From assembly GCF_000615445.1 (NCBI RefSeq), contig NZ_BALY01000005.1, forward strand, positions 1 through 64,000: a DNA stretch of 64,000 nucleotides, read 5' to 3'. The notes under the pieces are model-generated. The model had not been told where the DNA came from. It was given only the letters and a program-made list of their open reading frames with translations, and searched no databases. This stretch comes from Lactobacillus hamsteri DSM 5661 = JCM 6256. GTDB lineage: Bacteria > Bacillota > Bacilli > Lactobacillales > Lactobacillaceae. The position numbers were made by a program, and so were the translations under genes. Below, piece after piece: positions 52,361 through 61,529 of the stretch. Each line of letters starts with the position of its first letter. The stretch's first letter is position 1.

Positions 52361-53011
52361 ATGAAGAGAATTTATATCGTTCGTCACGGTCAAACTTATA
52401 TTAACCGTTACAACAAAATGCAAGGTTGGTGCGACACGCCATTAACAACGGCTGGCGTTGAAGGCGCAGTAGAAGCCGGAAAAGCTTTACACGATGTTCC
52501 ATTTGATATTGCTCTTTCCAGCGATTTAAAGAGAGCCAGCGATACTTGTGATATCATCATTAAACACAATATTAACAAAGACGAATTGCAACATATTGCT
52601 AGTCCATTTTTCCGTGAACAATTCTATGGCTACTTCGAAGGTTTAGATTCTGAAATGGCTTGGCGCATGATTGGCGGAAGCCATGGCTACGAAACAAGAC
52701 AAGAAATGTTTAAGCACGAAAGTATTGATACCATTAAGGATTGGATTAAAGAAGCCGATCCTTATCATGAAGCTGAAAACGCCAAAGAATATTGGGCACG
52801 TCTTAACAATGGCTTTAAGATGATTAGTGAAATGGATGGTGCCGAAAACATTTTGCTTGTTACCCACGGCTTCACTATCCGCAGCATTTGGGCTCATTAT
52901 GGCGATAACATTCCGCTTGTTCCAGGTCCAAAGAATGCTTCAATCACAATTATGACAATGAGTGATAAGGGTGAAATTAAGATTCCTTCCTGGAATAAAA
53001 TGCATTTATAG
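52361..53011 (+). CDS. Histidine phosphatase family protein (phosphoglycerate mutase-like)
   Basis: Phosphatase of 216 residues. The catalytic loop is IVRHGQT (His9), followed by SSDLKRASDTCDII, the acid donor region FREQFYGYFEGLD, and the second histidine in LLVTHGFTIRS. This is a broad-specificity phosphatase rather than the glycolytic mutase, judging by length and loop. AGGAG precedes the ATG and a terminator follows. Confidence 0.9.
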   Translation: MKRIYIVRHGQTYINRYNKMQGWCDTPLTTAGVEGAVEAGKALHDVPFDIALSSDLKRASDTCDIIIKHNINKDELQHIASPFFREQFYGYFEGLDSEMAWRMIGGSHGYETRQEMFKHESIDTIKDWIKEADPYHEAENAKEYWARLNNGFKMISEMDGAENILLVTHGFTIRSIWAHYGDNIPLVPGPKNASITIMTMSDKGEIKIPSWNKMHL

Positions 53012-53015
53012 AAAC

Positions 53016-53050
53016 AAAAAAAGTTCTCCACATGTGGAGAACTTTTTTTG
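53016..53050. terminator. Bidirectional terminator
   Basis: The hairpin AAAAAAGTTCTCCACAT / ATGTGGAGAACTTTTTT lies between the phosphatase gene and the convergent ABC permease gene. Confidence 0.9.
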
Positions 53051-53056
53051 TTATTA

Positions 53057-54910
53057 TTAATCTTTATTTTTCAAAACAATTCCTTCATACAACTTCACCG
53101 TAACTAAGTAGTAAATAAGGTAAAGTACCAAGAAAATTGTAAATGGAATCCAAATTTTATCATATGGATCTTTTAACAAGCTCTTGAAGAACTGCAATCC
53201 AAACAATACATCAATGACACCAAGCACAGCAGGCAAAGCGAATAGAACACCAATTTCACTTCTAATTGAAGCCTTAAGCAAATTCTTCTGCGCGCCGATC
53301 TTCCAAAGCATGTTGTATCTTGGCTTATCACTATTTGCGCCACTTAAAACTTTAAACATTAAAGTTGAAGCAAGCATTGCAAGGAAGGCCAATCCCAAGA
53401 AGAAGCCCATAAATTCAAATCCTGAAGCTACGCTTGAAACTAAACGATATTGTCCTGATTTTGAATTATTTAAATCAACATATACGCCCTGGCTTGATTC
53501 CTCAACGTTACTCATCATTGATTTAACAGCAAGTTTCTGCAATTTTTCAATATTGTTGAAGTTGCTTCTAAAATTATTTACAAGCAAGAATTCAACATGA
53601 TTAATCTGCGCGTTGATCTTGTTAAATTCCTTTTTAGAAACAACCTTCACTAAAGCATTTTGGTATGGCGTCAAGCTTGCCAATTGATAATTTTCTTCTG
53701 AATGATTATCCTTCACGCCTTTAGCTGTAATAGTTTTTGTCGACCAAGCCTGTTGGCCGTCTTTTTGATAAAAATGTTGATATTTCAATTTCTTCTTATT
53801 AAGTTCTTGATCAGTTACGTAAAGAATGTGGCTTTGCTTCTTGCCTTTGCCGACAAGCACGGTCTTATAATTCAATGAATCAGTTTTTCTAACCGAAACT
53901 TTCTTTAATTGCTTTTGAACCTTTGCATTATTTTTGTACAAAACAACATCATAGTAAGTTGCTTCCATAGAAGTATCGGTCATGCTGTTGAAGTTTAATC
54001 CAACAGTAATTGCGCCTAATGCTAAGGCAAACAATAAGGAAATAATTGATAAAATACGGTTGTAATCACCAAGTCTAAATTTGAGTTGTCCCAAAGTGAA
54101 AGAATGCAACTTACGATATTTAAAATTACGATTCTTTCTGAGCAAGTTAATTACGCTGGTAAAGAATGAGTCAAAAATAAGGTATGAACCGATCACAATA
54201 GTGAAGAAACCAATCGTAATCGAATTTGTCATCAAAGTTTGATAAGCAGACATTGCCCAATAACCGGTTGCCAAAAGGCAAAGTCCTAAAATTGCTTCAA
54301 TAAATTTCCAGATCTTATGTTGACGCACTTTTACGGGCTTTTGATCTTCATGAAGCAAGTTAATCACATTAGTTTTAACTAACTTATGACGGTTCCAAAA
54401 TGCTGCAAGTACAAACAAGACAATAAAGAAAATTAAAGTCCAAAGAATTGCAGGCATATAGAAACCAAAGAATTTATTGATATGCAGACCTAACTGGCTG
54501 ATCAACATCTTAGATACAACTTGGGTCAAACCGATTCCGATTCCAATTCCCAAAAGGGTTGATAACAAACCAACTACAATTGTCTCTGCGAAAATCAATT
54601 TACCAATTTTGCTATTTCTGGCTCCTAGCATCATGTAGGTGCCGTAATCTTTTTTCCGCATACTTAATAAAAAGCTGTTGGCATAAGTTATATAAACTAA
54701 GGTGATAATACCCAAAAGGGCAATTCCGAAGCCAAAAACAAATTGCGTAATTGAAAAGGCAATCGTCAATGAACCTTTTAAAAATTGCGGATTAATTGCA
54801 ATTGTCATAAACATGTAGAAAATTGCGCTTGCTAAAGTTAAACCTGAAAACAAAACCGCGTAATCTTTAAACCGGCTTTTTAATCCAGTAAATGAAAGCT
54901 TCCAAAGCAT
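53057..54910 (-). CDS. FtsX-like ABC transporter permease (BceB-like)
   Basis: Membrane protein of 617 residues with about ten helices: a four-helix N-terminal group, a second group at about 210-320, a large extracellular loop (about 320-510) and three C-terminal helices. The start MLWKLSFTGLKSRFKDYAVLFSGL and the MRKKDYGTYMMLGARNSKIG motif are typical of BceB/VraG permeases linked to antimicrobial-peptide resistance. ATG 54910 has AAAGGAGG upstream. It is coupled to its ATPase gene (22-bp gap). No two-component genes lie adjacent. Confidence 0.9.
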   Translation of the reverse strand: MLWKLSFTGLKSRFKDYAVLFSGLTLASAIFYMFMTIAINPQFLKGSLTIAFSITQFVFGFGIALLGIITLVYITYANSFLLSMRKKDYGTYMMLGARNSKIGKLIFAETIVVGLLSTLLGIGIGIGLTQVVSKMLISQLGLHINKFFGFYMPAILWTLIFFIVLFVLAAFWNRHKLVKTNVINLLHEDQKPVKVRQHKIWKFIEAILGLCLLATGYWAMSAYQTLMTNSITIGFFTIVIGSYLIFDSFFTSVINLLRKNRNFKYRKLHSFTLGQLKFRLGDYNRILSIISLLFALALGAITVGLNFNSMTDTSMEATYYDVVLYKNNAKVQKQLKKVSVRKTDSLNYKTVLVGKGKKQSHILYVTDQELNKKKLKYQHFYQKDGQQAWSTKTITAKGVKDNHSEENYQLASLTPYQNALVKVVSKKEFNKINAQINHVEFLLVNNFRSNFNNIEKLQKLAVKSMMSNVEESSQGVYVDLNNSKSGQYRLVSSVASGFEFMGFFLGLAFLAMLASTLMFKVLSGANSDKPRYNMLWKIGAQKNLLKASIRSEIGVLFALPAVLGVIDVLFGLQFFKSLLKDPYDKIWIPFTIFLVLYLIYYLVTVKLYEGIVLKNKD

Positions 54911-54932
54911 AATTCTTCCTCCTTTCACTTAA

Positions 54933-55679
54933 TTAACGGCGACCAAGTTCCGTAATAATATCTTGGTAAAATTCTTCGCTAGTCTTAGTACCTTTTCTAA
55001 TTTCCTTACCGATCTTACCGTCTTTGATGAATAAGATTCTTTGCGCATAGGAAGCAGAATAAGGATCGTGCGTAACCATTAAAATTGAAACTTTATCATT
55101 TTTATTCAATTCAGCCATAGTTTCAAGAAGTTCAGTCGCAGACTTTGAATCCAAAGCTCCAGTTGGTTCATCCCCGTAAAGAATCGCAGGATTATGAACA
55201 AGTGCACGCGCTGAAGCCACACGTTGTTTTTGACCACCAGAAATTTCTGCTGGATATTTATCCAAAATTTGCATGATTCCTAATCTATCCGCAATTGCTT
55301 CTACCTTATCGTTAATTTCTCTCGCTTTCACATTTTGAAGTGACAAAGGCAAGGCGATATTTTCACGATTGGTTAAATTTTCAAGCAAGTTAAAATCTTG
55401 GAAAATAAATCCAATTTCCTTGCCACGGAAATCTGCCATTTGATTCTTCTTCAATTGCGTAATATCTTGATGATTTACAAAGACATTACCTGTTGTCGGT
55501 TTATCTAACGTAGATAAAATATTCAAAAGCGTGGTTTTACCTGAACCTGAAGCACCCATAATGCCAACAAATTCACCTTGTTCAACAGTAAAATCAATTC
55601 CTTTTAAAGCTTGATATTGTTTTTCATTTTTCTTGCCATAAGTTTTGGTAAGAGCTTCTACTTTTAAAACCTCAGTCAT
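54933..55679 (-). CDS. ABC transporter ATP-binding protein (BceA-like)
   Basis: ATPase of 248 residues. Walker A is GASGSGKTT, Q-loop FIFQDFNLLENLT, signature ISGGQKQR, Walker B ILYGDEPTGALDS and switch LMVTHDPYSA. ATG 55679 (MTEVLK) has AGGAGAG upstream; the longer frame to 55727 does not. It is first in the operon with the FtsX-like permease, behind a 22-bp palindrome. Confidence 0.93.
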   Translation of the reverse strand: MTEVLKVEALTKTYGKKNEKQYQALKGIDFTVEQGEFVGIMGASGSGKTTLLNILSTLDKPTTGNVFVNHQDITQLKKNQMADFRGKEIGFIFQDFNLLENLTNRENIALPLSLQNVKAREINDKVEAIADRLGIMQILDKYPAEISGGQKQRVASARALVHNPAILYGDEPTGALDSKSATELLETMAELNKNDKVSILMVTHDPYSASYAQRILFIKDGKIGKEIRKGTKTSEEFYQDIITELGRR

Positions 55680-55728
55680 AATAATCTCTCCTCTATTCAA
55701 ACATCTATTCATTATTCTCTTTGTCATG

Positions 55729-55750
55729 GTGTATTATTTAAATAATACAC
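55729..55750. promoter_or_regulatory. 22-bp perfect palindrome (operator)
   Basis: Arms GTGTATTATTT and AAATAATACAC meet without a spacer. It lies 50 bp before the ATPase ATG, just downstream of a TTGACA that can serve as -35 on the minus strand, and about 65 bp before the divergent DUF4145-like gene. Confidence 0.8.
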
Positions 55751-55814
55751 TAATATGATATTAAAACTTTGTCAACAAAAAAATCTGATAAAATTAAAAT
55801 AAAGGAATCAAACT

Positions 55815-56423
55815 ATGGTAGAAATTAACTTTGACTATTTAAAAAATTCAACATATTTTAAAGACCAATATGAGGCCGCAAATCGCCTTGTTAAGCTGTA
55901 TTCCATCGATGATTATCGGGATGTTATAGCCAATTGCCGATTATTCTTAGAAACAAGCGTAAAAAGGATTTTTGATTTAGAAAATTTGGATAAATACTAT
56001 TCCATCAAAGCCGGTGAATATCGCAATTTACGCAACGATACGCAATATTTGCGATCACACTTAGATTTACCTTTATCAATTTATGATTTAATGGACGAAG
56101 TTCGCCGCATGGGTAACGATGCCGTACACGATCCGCATTATCACTTTACGAAAAATCAAGCTTGGCGTTGTCTTTGCGATATAAACGATATTTTGGCCTT
56201 TCTTATCAATTCTTATGAAAATCAGAATCTGCATTACATGCGACCTGATACGGCAATGGATGCCGTTGAAAATAAAAATAATCGTTTCCACAAACGCAAT
56301 AAAAAAGTACAAACTATTAAACAAGAAGGTACTAATCAAAATGCGGAACTCGCCCGCAAAGTGTTAAATCATAAAAAGAAATACGGCTTCAAGAGCCGTC
56401 TCAAACATTTTTTCAAACACTAA
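55815..56423 (+). CDS. DUF4145-like protein
   Basis: Cytosolic protein of 202 residues. The core (about 20-140) has ANCRLFLETSVKRIFDLENL and a conserved MDEVRRMGNDAVHDPHY segment, which is typical of the DUF4145/HEPN-like helical domain found alone or fused to restriction and defence proteins. The basic C-terminal tail (HKKKYGFKSRLKHFFKH) might bind nucleic acid. The R-x4-6-H shape of HEPN RNases is approximated by RRMGNDAVH, but activity is not shown. No defence genes are adjacent. Confidence 0.65.
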   Translation: MVEINFDYLKNSTYFKDQYEAANRLVKLYSIDDYRDVIANCRLFLETSVKRIFDLENLDKYYSIKAGEYRNLRNDTQYLRSHLDLPLSIYDLMDEVRRMGNDAVHDPHYHFTKNQAWRCLCDINDILAFLINSYENQNLHYMRPDTAMDAVENKNNRFHKRNKKVQTIKQEGTNQNAELARKVLNHKKKYGFKSRLKHFFKH

Positions 56424-56454
56424 AAAAGGGCTTAGAAACTCTAAGCCCTTTTTC
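56423..56454. terminator. Bidirectional terminator
   Basis: The hairpin AAAAAGGGCTTAGA / CTAAGCCCTTTTT lies between the DUF4145-like and TcaA-like genes. Confidence 0.9.
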
Positions 56455-56455
56455 T

Positions 56456-57718
56456 TTAACTTACTTTTGTACCTAATTTTTGAATCAACTGCTTATCTCC
56501 AACTTTGTGGAAAATCGCATTTTGATAATTAATCGTTTTACGATATTTTTTGCCCTTGTGATGATACTTATACACAAGCTGATAGCTTACTTCACTATAA
56601 TTTTTACCGGCTGGCAAAATCTTAGTAACCACAGCTTGGATTTTCAGATGAGCCTTACTCTTCGCAAACTCTTTAACCGTCTTTTGCAATGCCTTGTACT
56701 CCGCATTATCCTTGCCTTTTTCAAAAGCATCATCAACAGTCTTCGTATAAGATTGCGTCAAGATCTTTTCTGCTTCAGCTTGATCGATCAAGCCCGGCCA
56801 CAAAGGATTAACAATATAATCGCCTTCAACATCTTGATAGACATCATCGGCTTCATTGCCGTTATAGCTTGGCGCGTTGGCATAATCACTAACGTCATCA
56901 TCACTCTTACTAAATTCTGTTTCAATCGAACTCGACAAATCTTTTACTTTGTAAGAACGAATCTTGATGCCGTTATACTTAGTTTCAATATATAATTCCA
57001 TGTCTTTTGACAATGGATAATTCTTGAAGACAGCCTGGCCATTTTTATCAAGTCGCTTAACCCGGCGATCATTAATATAAACCATGCCATCAGGAACGCT
57101 ACGAATCTGAAAAGTTCCCGTCTTAATCGTCATATTGACCGTTCGATTCGACCAAATGTTGGTAACTGAGCTAGCCTTTAGCTTACGACCTTGAACCTCA
57201 GTGTTAACAGCTAAATGATAACGACCAGGGAAAACCATACCTAAATCTTGATAGAAGTTTTGGTCGGCACCTTCCATTTGTCCAAAGTTTCTGCCGTTCA
57301 CATATAAAGTCGACTTGGGATTATTAGTCTCAACTTGCGGAATATAAACTCTTACGCGAATCCGATATTTCGGAAAAAGCAAAAAATAGCGCCCATCTTC
57401 AATTAATTGAATTTGACTGCTGTCTTTGCCATTACGCAAATTGCGCCCTAAAGTTTTAGCTGCATTTTTATTTTCTCTAAAATATCGCTGCAATGGCTTC
57501 AACTTAGCATCCGTAACTTCCATATCAGGATTTGATGCCTGAACATAAGAAGTAATATTTCGACTTGGTTGCTGCAAGCTGGCAATAATGCGATCAATTT
57601 GGCGATCGCGTTGATAATAAATGTTGCCTAAGGCGTAAAAAATGCCCAAGGCGATAACGATCACCAATGCTGTGATCAAACTACGATGTCTATTTTTCGT
57701 TGTTTTTTTCTTAGTCAT
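56456..57718 (-). CDS. TcaA-like membrane-anchored extracellular protein
   Basis: Protein of about 420 residues. A short basic cytosolic end (MTKKKTTKNRHRS) and one helix (about 15-35) are followed by a long extracellular part in several small beta domains. YFLLFPKYRIRVRVYIPQVET, TLYVNGRNFGQ, MVFPGRYHLAVNTEVQG and VYINDRRVKRLDKNGQ repeat the TcaA pattern. The C-terminal NTF2-like domain is about 315-420. Staphylococcal TcaA, linked to glycopeptide response and wall teichoic acid attachment, has an N-terminal zinc ribbon that is absent here. The start at 57718 has AGGTGG upstream; a GTG at 57727 overlaps it. Confidence 0.75.
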   Translation of the reverse strand: MTKKKTTKNRHRSLITALVIVIALGIFYALGNIYYQRDRQIDRIIASLQQPSRNITSYVQASNPDMEVTDAKLKPLQRYFRENKNAAKTLGRNLRNGKDSSQIQLIEDGRYFLLFPKYRIRVRVYIPQVETNNPKSTLYVNGRNFGQMEGADQNFYQDLGMVFPGRYHLAVNTEVQGRKLKASSVTNIWSNRTVNMTIKTGTFQIRSVPDGMVYINDRRVKRLDKNGQAVFKNYPLSKDMELYIETKYNGIKIRSYKVKDLSSSIETEFSKSDDDVSDYANAPSYNGNEADDVYQDVEGDYIVNPLWPGLIDQAEAEKILTQSYTKTVDDAFEKGKDNAEYKALQKTVKEFAKSKAHLKIQAVVTKILPAGKNYSEVSYQLVYKYHHKGKKYRKTINYQNAIFHKVGDKQLIQKLGTKVS

Positions 57719-57769
57719 TTTTTCCACCTACTTTAGTTCATTCTAACCTAAAGAGACAAAGAAAAGTAG

Positions 57770-57994
57770 CTAAAGATCTGCAATGCACCAAAAAGCAATC
57801 ATGACGACTATACCTACCATGAAAATCAAACCAGCTCGAACCCAACGATCACTTTTAGCTCCTTGAATTTGCACCTTTTGAGTCTTCAAATTTTCTTTTT
57901 GCTTCTTAATTCGTTTACGTGCATCCCTAATCGTCTGCTCTTTTTCCTTTTCCAGCTCATCTATTTCCGTGATTATCGTATCAACATCTTTCAT
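57770..57994 (-). CDS. Small coiled-coil membrane protein
   Basis: A 74-residue protein. Residues about 5-45 are a highly charged helix (EIDELEKEKEQTIRDARKRI) and 50-72 a C-terminal membrane helix, a tail-anchor-like layout. Its start overlaps the stop of the NERD gene (ATGA, 4 bp), so the two are made together. No known family is recognised; it may tether the NERD protein to the membrane. Confidence 0.75.
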   Translation of the reverse strand: MKDVDTIITEIDELEKEKEQTIRDARKRIKKQKENLKTQKVQIQGAKSDRWVRAGLIFMVGIVVMIAFWCIADL

Positions 57995-60213
57995 TTGACT
58001 TCACCTAATAAGCTCTCTGTTTCATTTGTATTTTCTTTACCAACTAATTTATAAGCCTCATCAAACATTTGACATTCCTGCTGAAAGTTTTCCAAATCAA
58101 GCATTTGCTTCTTTAAAGCCATAATCTTTTCGGTCAATTCCGCAGTACCCTGCATAAATAGTTTAATTTTATTCACATTGCCAAAGTAATCGGCCAAATT
58201 CCAATTAACTTGCGGAAAAAGCATCCAACTTTCATGATCAACATCATGCAAATCTGTTTGCAAAATTTGTGCCAAAACTTCCATTTCGGTATCACTTAGC
58301 ACAAAATCATCTTTGCCAGCATGCAACAAATAATCAGGAAGCATGTTCAAATTGGTAATTTGAATATTTGCGGATGACTTACCTTCACGATAAAAATTAG
58401 GCCGATCAATTGGAAATTTCTGCTCGCCATAGCGACTGATAACCAGCAAAACATTATAAACAGCAAAATTTTTCAGTACCTTGTCGGCAACGATTCTGAC
58501 TGCCCTACTTTTACTTTCGGCTTGCTCATAAAGACGACGATAAATTGCATTTTGATGAAGCATAATCTGATTCTTAAATTCATATGTGCTGGAATTTTGC
58601 GCATGATAAATGTTATCTACCAAATTACGAGTTTTTGTTTCTAAAAGAAAAATTCCTTTACGGGTAATCACCAAATGATCAATTTGTGTTTTTGCATTAT
58701 TCGTATGCGTACTTGGAAAAACTAAATTGTTAAAAGCTTTAAATTCTGGATATTGTGCTAATCGCCAACGTACAAGTCGTTCGCCGGCTCCACCAGCCAA
58801 ATTATGACTCAAAGTTTGAAAAGCATGCTGCGACGGCATTTTAGCATCGGGTAAATCAGCCAAAGTTTCTAATAAATTATTCCTTAAGTCATTATCCCGA
58901 ACTTCACGTGCAAAATCAGAAAAAATCTTTAAAGCATCGCGCCGTTCGGCGTTATACTGTACGAAAAATTGATTTAAATATTGCGTTCCCGTTAAATTAT
59001 GATGGGATAAATCATGCTCCACGCGTGCATTTTTGTCTTCATCAAGCTTAAGCAAATCACGCCCATAATATTCGACGGTTTGAAGCATTGCCAAAGCTTT
59101 ATCATCACGCAGAATCTCTGGTTTAATCCATGAACTAACGGGATAATGCTTGTGCAAAGCTTTAATTTCTTCAATACTCTTTTGAATTTTTTCTTTCAAA
59201 AGCAAAACCTGTTTTTCACGCCAAATTCTTAAACCATACGTAGCCTCATATTCAGCAACAGAAATTTTTCTTCCATTTTTAATACATAATTTTTGTGTAA
59301 GGCGATCAGTATAATCCGTTAAAACCTGAACAGGATACTTGTTGGAAAAAGCCCTCTTTTCTAATCTTTGACCATAATGATCATAAACTAATTGCTTTTT
59401 TAATAATTTCCAATCGTAAATATTACGTGTAATCAGCTTGCCATTCACTGTTTCAAGCAAATTAAACTTCTGAATTCCACGAGAAAATCTAGGATACGGA
59501 TACTGTTGTAAATCCACCTGCTTGAGCAGATCCGCTTTTTTATTTTCCAATTCAGCAATTTTTTCTAAAAAATCGTCGCGTTCTTTATTAATTTTCCGTC
59601 CGTAACGGTGAAATTTATAACGCTTAATAAAGTCAAAAATCTGTGCGATCACCATGCATGCCACCATAGCGACTTCACCATAAGCAATATATTCAAATGG
59701 GACCTTGAGCACCACGCCAATGATTAGCAATAAAAGTAAAATACTCACATAAAACGGCCACAACTTCGGCGCCTTAATCTGCTTTTTTAAATCAGTAAAT
59801 TCTTCTAAAACTAGCTGATCAGTCTCTTTTTTTCCGCGTAAATCGCTCGCCGCAACAATTTCTTTGGCCAATTCTTCTTGAGTAAAAAAGTTTTGTTCTT
59901 TAAGATTTTCTCGTAGGTTATCCGGCAAAATTTCCGCCTCATAACGCTGGCAAAAATAAACCAAGATATGATAAAAATCCACGATTTTTCGTGCAGCACC
60001 ACGCTCACCACTTAAGTCATCACGACTCTCATTAACCAGTCTTACCTGCGTCTTTGCATCTATCAAATTCCATTCGGATAATTTCCGCAATTTACGTAAA
60101 TAATCCAGCCTATTCCAAGATTGCCAATCCTTTTGGCTTACGCGAATAATCGGTTCAAAATTATATAGCTCATCTAAAAGAAGCTCGCTAAGTTCCTTCA
60201 TTCTTTCATTCAC
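57991..60213 (-). CDS. NERD-domain protein, possibly missing its N-terminus
   Basis: A 740-residue protein. Charged helices occupy about 1-160, two membrane helices about 158-200, and a coiled coil about 200-240. A NERD (nuclease-related) domain lies at about 485-590, with GGAGERLVRWRL, TQIDHLVITRKGIFLLETKT; the D, E and ETK residues match the nuclease-like site. It is co-translated with the small membrane protein. The first codon (GTG 60213) has no ribosome site. The frame stays open a little further upstream (FPKRFYLYGNKKYAAVNER), so the true N-terminus may be the 59-residue frame at 60210-60389 joined by a lost base near 60,270. Confidence 0.8.
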   Translation of the reverse strand: MNERMKELSELLLDELYNFEPIIRVSQKDWQSWNRLDYLRKLRKLSEWNLIDAKTQVRLVNESRDDLSGERGAARKIVDFYHILVYFCQRYEAEILPDNLRENLKEQNFFTQEELAKEIVAASDLRGKKETDQLVLEEFTDLKKQIKAPKLWPFYVSILLLLLIIGVVLKVPFEYIAYGEVAMVACMVIAQIFDFIKRYKFHRYGRKINKERDDFLEKIAELENKKADLLKQVDLQQYPYPRFSRGIQKFNLLETVNGKLITRNIYDWKLLKKQLVYDHYGQRLEKRAFSNKYPVQVLTDYTDRLTQKLCIKNGRKISVAEYEATYGLRIWREKQVLLLKEKIQKSIEEIKALHKHYPVSSWIKPEILRDDKALAMLQTVEYYGRDLLKLDEDKNARVEHDLSHHNLTGTQYLNQFFVQYNAERRDALKIFSDFAREVRDNDLRNNLLETLADLPDAKMPSQHAFQTLSHNLAGGAGERLVRWRLAQYPEFKAFNNLVFPSTHTNNAKTQIDHLVITRKGIFLLETKTRNLVDNIYHAQNSSTYEFKNQIMLHQNAIYRRLYEQAESKSRAVRIVADKVLKNFAVYNVLLVISRYGEQKFPIDRPNFYREGKSSANIQITNLNMLPDYLLHAGKDDFVLSDTEMEVLAQILQTDLHDVDHESWMLFPQVNWNLADYFGNVNKIKLFMQGTAELTEKIMALKKQMLDLENFQQECQMFDEAYKLVGKENTNETESLLGEVK

Positions 60214-60389
60214 AGCCGCATATTTTTTATTACCGTATAAATAAAAACGCTTTGGAAATCTTGTCCTACCAAAGCATCATATAAGTCTATAGACGGCTCT
60301 TCCTGATTATTTTTAAAGCCATGTAAAAAATCGAATTTTTTGCTCTTCTTAATAAAAGCAAAAGATTTTCTGGTAACCGTATCTTTCAT
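60210..60389 (-). CDS. 59-residue ORF, probable N-terminal fragment of the NERD gene
   Basis: The frame from ATG 60389 reads MKDTVTRKSFAFIKKSKKFD through SIDLYDALVGQDF to a TGA overlapping the NERD GTG. Adding one T in GATTTCC near 60,270 would continue it as DFPKRFYLYGNKK into the NERD frame, which looks more natural than its present end. No strong ribosome site is seen before the ATG. It could instead be a real small coupled gene. Confidence 0.45.
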   Translation of the reverse strand: MKDTVTRKSFAFIKKSKKFDFLHGFKNNQEEPSIDLYDALVGQDFQSVFIYTVIKNMRL

Positions 60390-60490
60390 TTTTTATAATT
60401 CATTCCATTTAATTTCTTGTTTTAATGATAAGCTTTAAAGACCATTTTTGTCCAATTTTGTATAATGAAAAAGCACAATCTTAAGGAAAA

Positions 60491-60521
60491 GAAAAAACCT
60501 AAAGCAAATACTTTAGGTTTA
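60491..60521 (-). terminator. Terminator of the amidase-like gene
   Basis: The hairpin AAACCTAAAG / CTTTAGGTTT with a 6-nt loop is followed on the minus strand by T-rich sequence, 5 nt past the stop codon. Confidence 0.85.
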
Positions 60522-60525
60522 AAAA

Positions 60526-61374
60526 TTAGGACCAAAAATCAGTTGGCATGATTAATAACCAAATCAAAACTAGAATGCAAACAATAACAATAATCCATCG
60601 CAAATATTCTAATAAATTATTGAGCATAGCAAGACCAGCAGGAACATGGACTTCACGGCCATAGTAATATTGGCAAACTAAATCATAGAATTGCCCCATA
60701 TCATAGCCATATTTTGAAAAATAATCATCGGGATCCGTGCGCTTGGTGCCGCCAAGCAAAGTATTAACTTCACTTTCTGACCAAACTGTCCCCATACCGC
60801 CGGGCTTATTCTTACCTGCATCTTCACGAGCCAGAAGCTTTTTGTGAGGACTCCAAGTATGTTGGGTAATACTTGCCCGCATAGGCTTCAAATGATATTT
60901 ATGAAGCAAACTCGCTACATAAATTGCTTCATTGTTAATTCCTTTGGCAAAACCTTCCAAGCTTCCTGCCTGACAAAGTTCAACTTGAATGTAACGATGA
61001 TTGGCTGCACGCCCCGCTTCTGAAGCAGCATGCCGTGTTGACTTTAACTGCATAACTTGGTCTTGGTCAACAATTGCATGCACATTATCATTTTTTATTT
61101 GTGAAATATTATGAGCCGTCGATTGTACGACAATTCCTTCTGGCTTATTGTGACGATATTCTCCGTCTTTCTTGCTGGAACTGTTTATCTTTTCAACGCC
61201 GCTATATTTAAAATGATTGCTGTTAATATAAGTATTGATATTTGGCATAACTTGGAAGTTAAGCCCGGCTACAACAAGAACCATAATAATGGCAAGTATG
61301 CCGTAACGCGCGCTAGGATGGCGCCGCAAATAATGATTGCGTTCAACCCGCGTTTCTCTCCGTTTTTCACTCAT
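60526..61374 (-). CDS. Amidase_2-fold protein (N-acetylmuramoyl-L-alanine amidase-like) with altered zinc ligands
   Basis: Membrane protein of 282 residues. Helices lie at about 24-45 and 252-278, with an amidase_2 domain between them (about 75-245). YIQVELCQ, FAKGINNEAIYVASLLHKYHL, GTVWSESEVNTLLGG and DDYFSKYGYDMGQFYDLV match lactobacillus amidases. The first zinc histidine (VVH in active relatives) is glutamine here (GIVVQSTAHN, codon CAA). The later His-Thr-Asp-Pro is KRTDP. It may be inactive, or may bind peptidoglycan without cutting it. The C-terminal membrane helix is also unusual. Confidence 0.75.
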   Translation of the reverse strand: MSEKRRETRVERNHYLRRHPSARYGILAIIMVLVVAGLNFQVMPNINTYINSNHFKYSGVEKINSSSKKDGEYRHNKPEGIVVQSTAHNISQIKNDNVHAIVDQDQVMQLKSTRHAASEAGRAANHRYIQVELCQAGSLEGFAKGINNEAIYVASLLHKYHLKPMRASITQHTWSPHKKLLAREDAGKNKPGGMGTVWSESEVNTLLGGTKRTDPDDYFSKYGYDMGQFYDLVCQYYYGREVHVPAGLAMLNNLLEYLRWIIVIVCILVLIWLLIMPTDFWS

Positions 61375-61414
61375 ATCTTTGCTCTTATCTTTATAATCTT
61401 GAGATTCACACTAA

Positions 61415-61438
61415 AAAACCGTTACTTATCGTAACGGA
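61415..61438 (-). terminator. Terminator of the NUDIX gene
   Basis: The hairpin CCGTTAC / GTAACGG with a 5-nt loop is followed by T6 on the minus strand. Confidence 0.8.
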
Positions 61439-61529
61439 ATTAAACTCTTGTTATTTATTATATTATTTGATCAGCATGAAGTCCATTAGATACATTCTTA
61501 GATGAAAATTGGTACTTTATTTTTGGATT

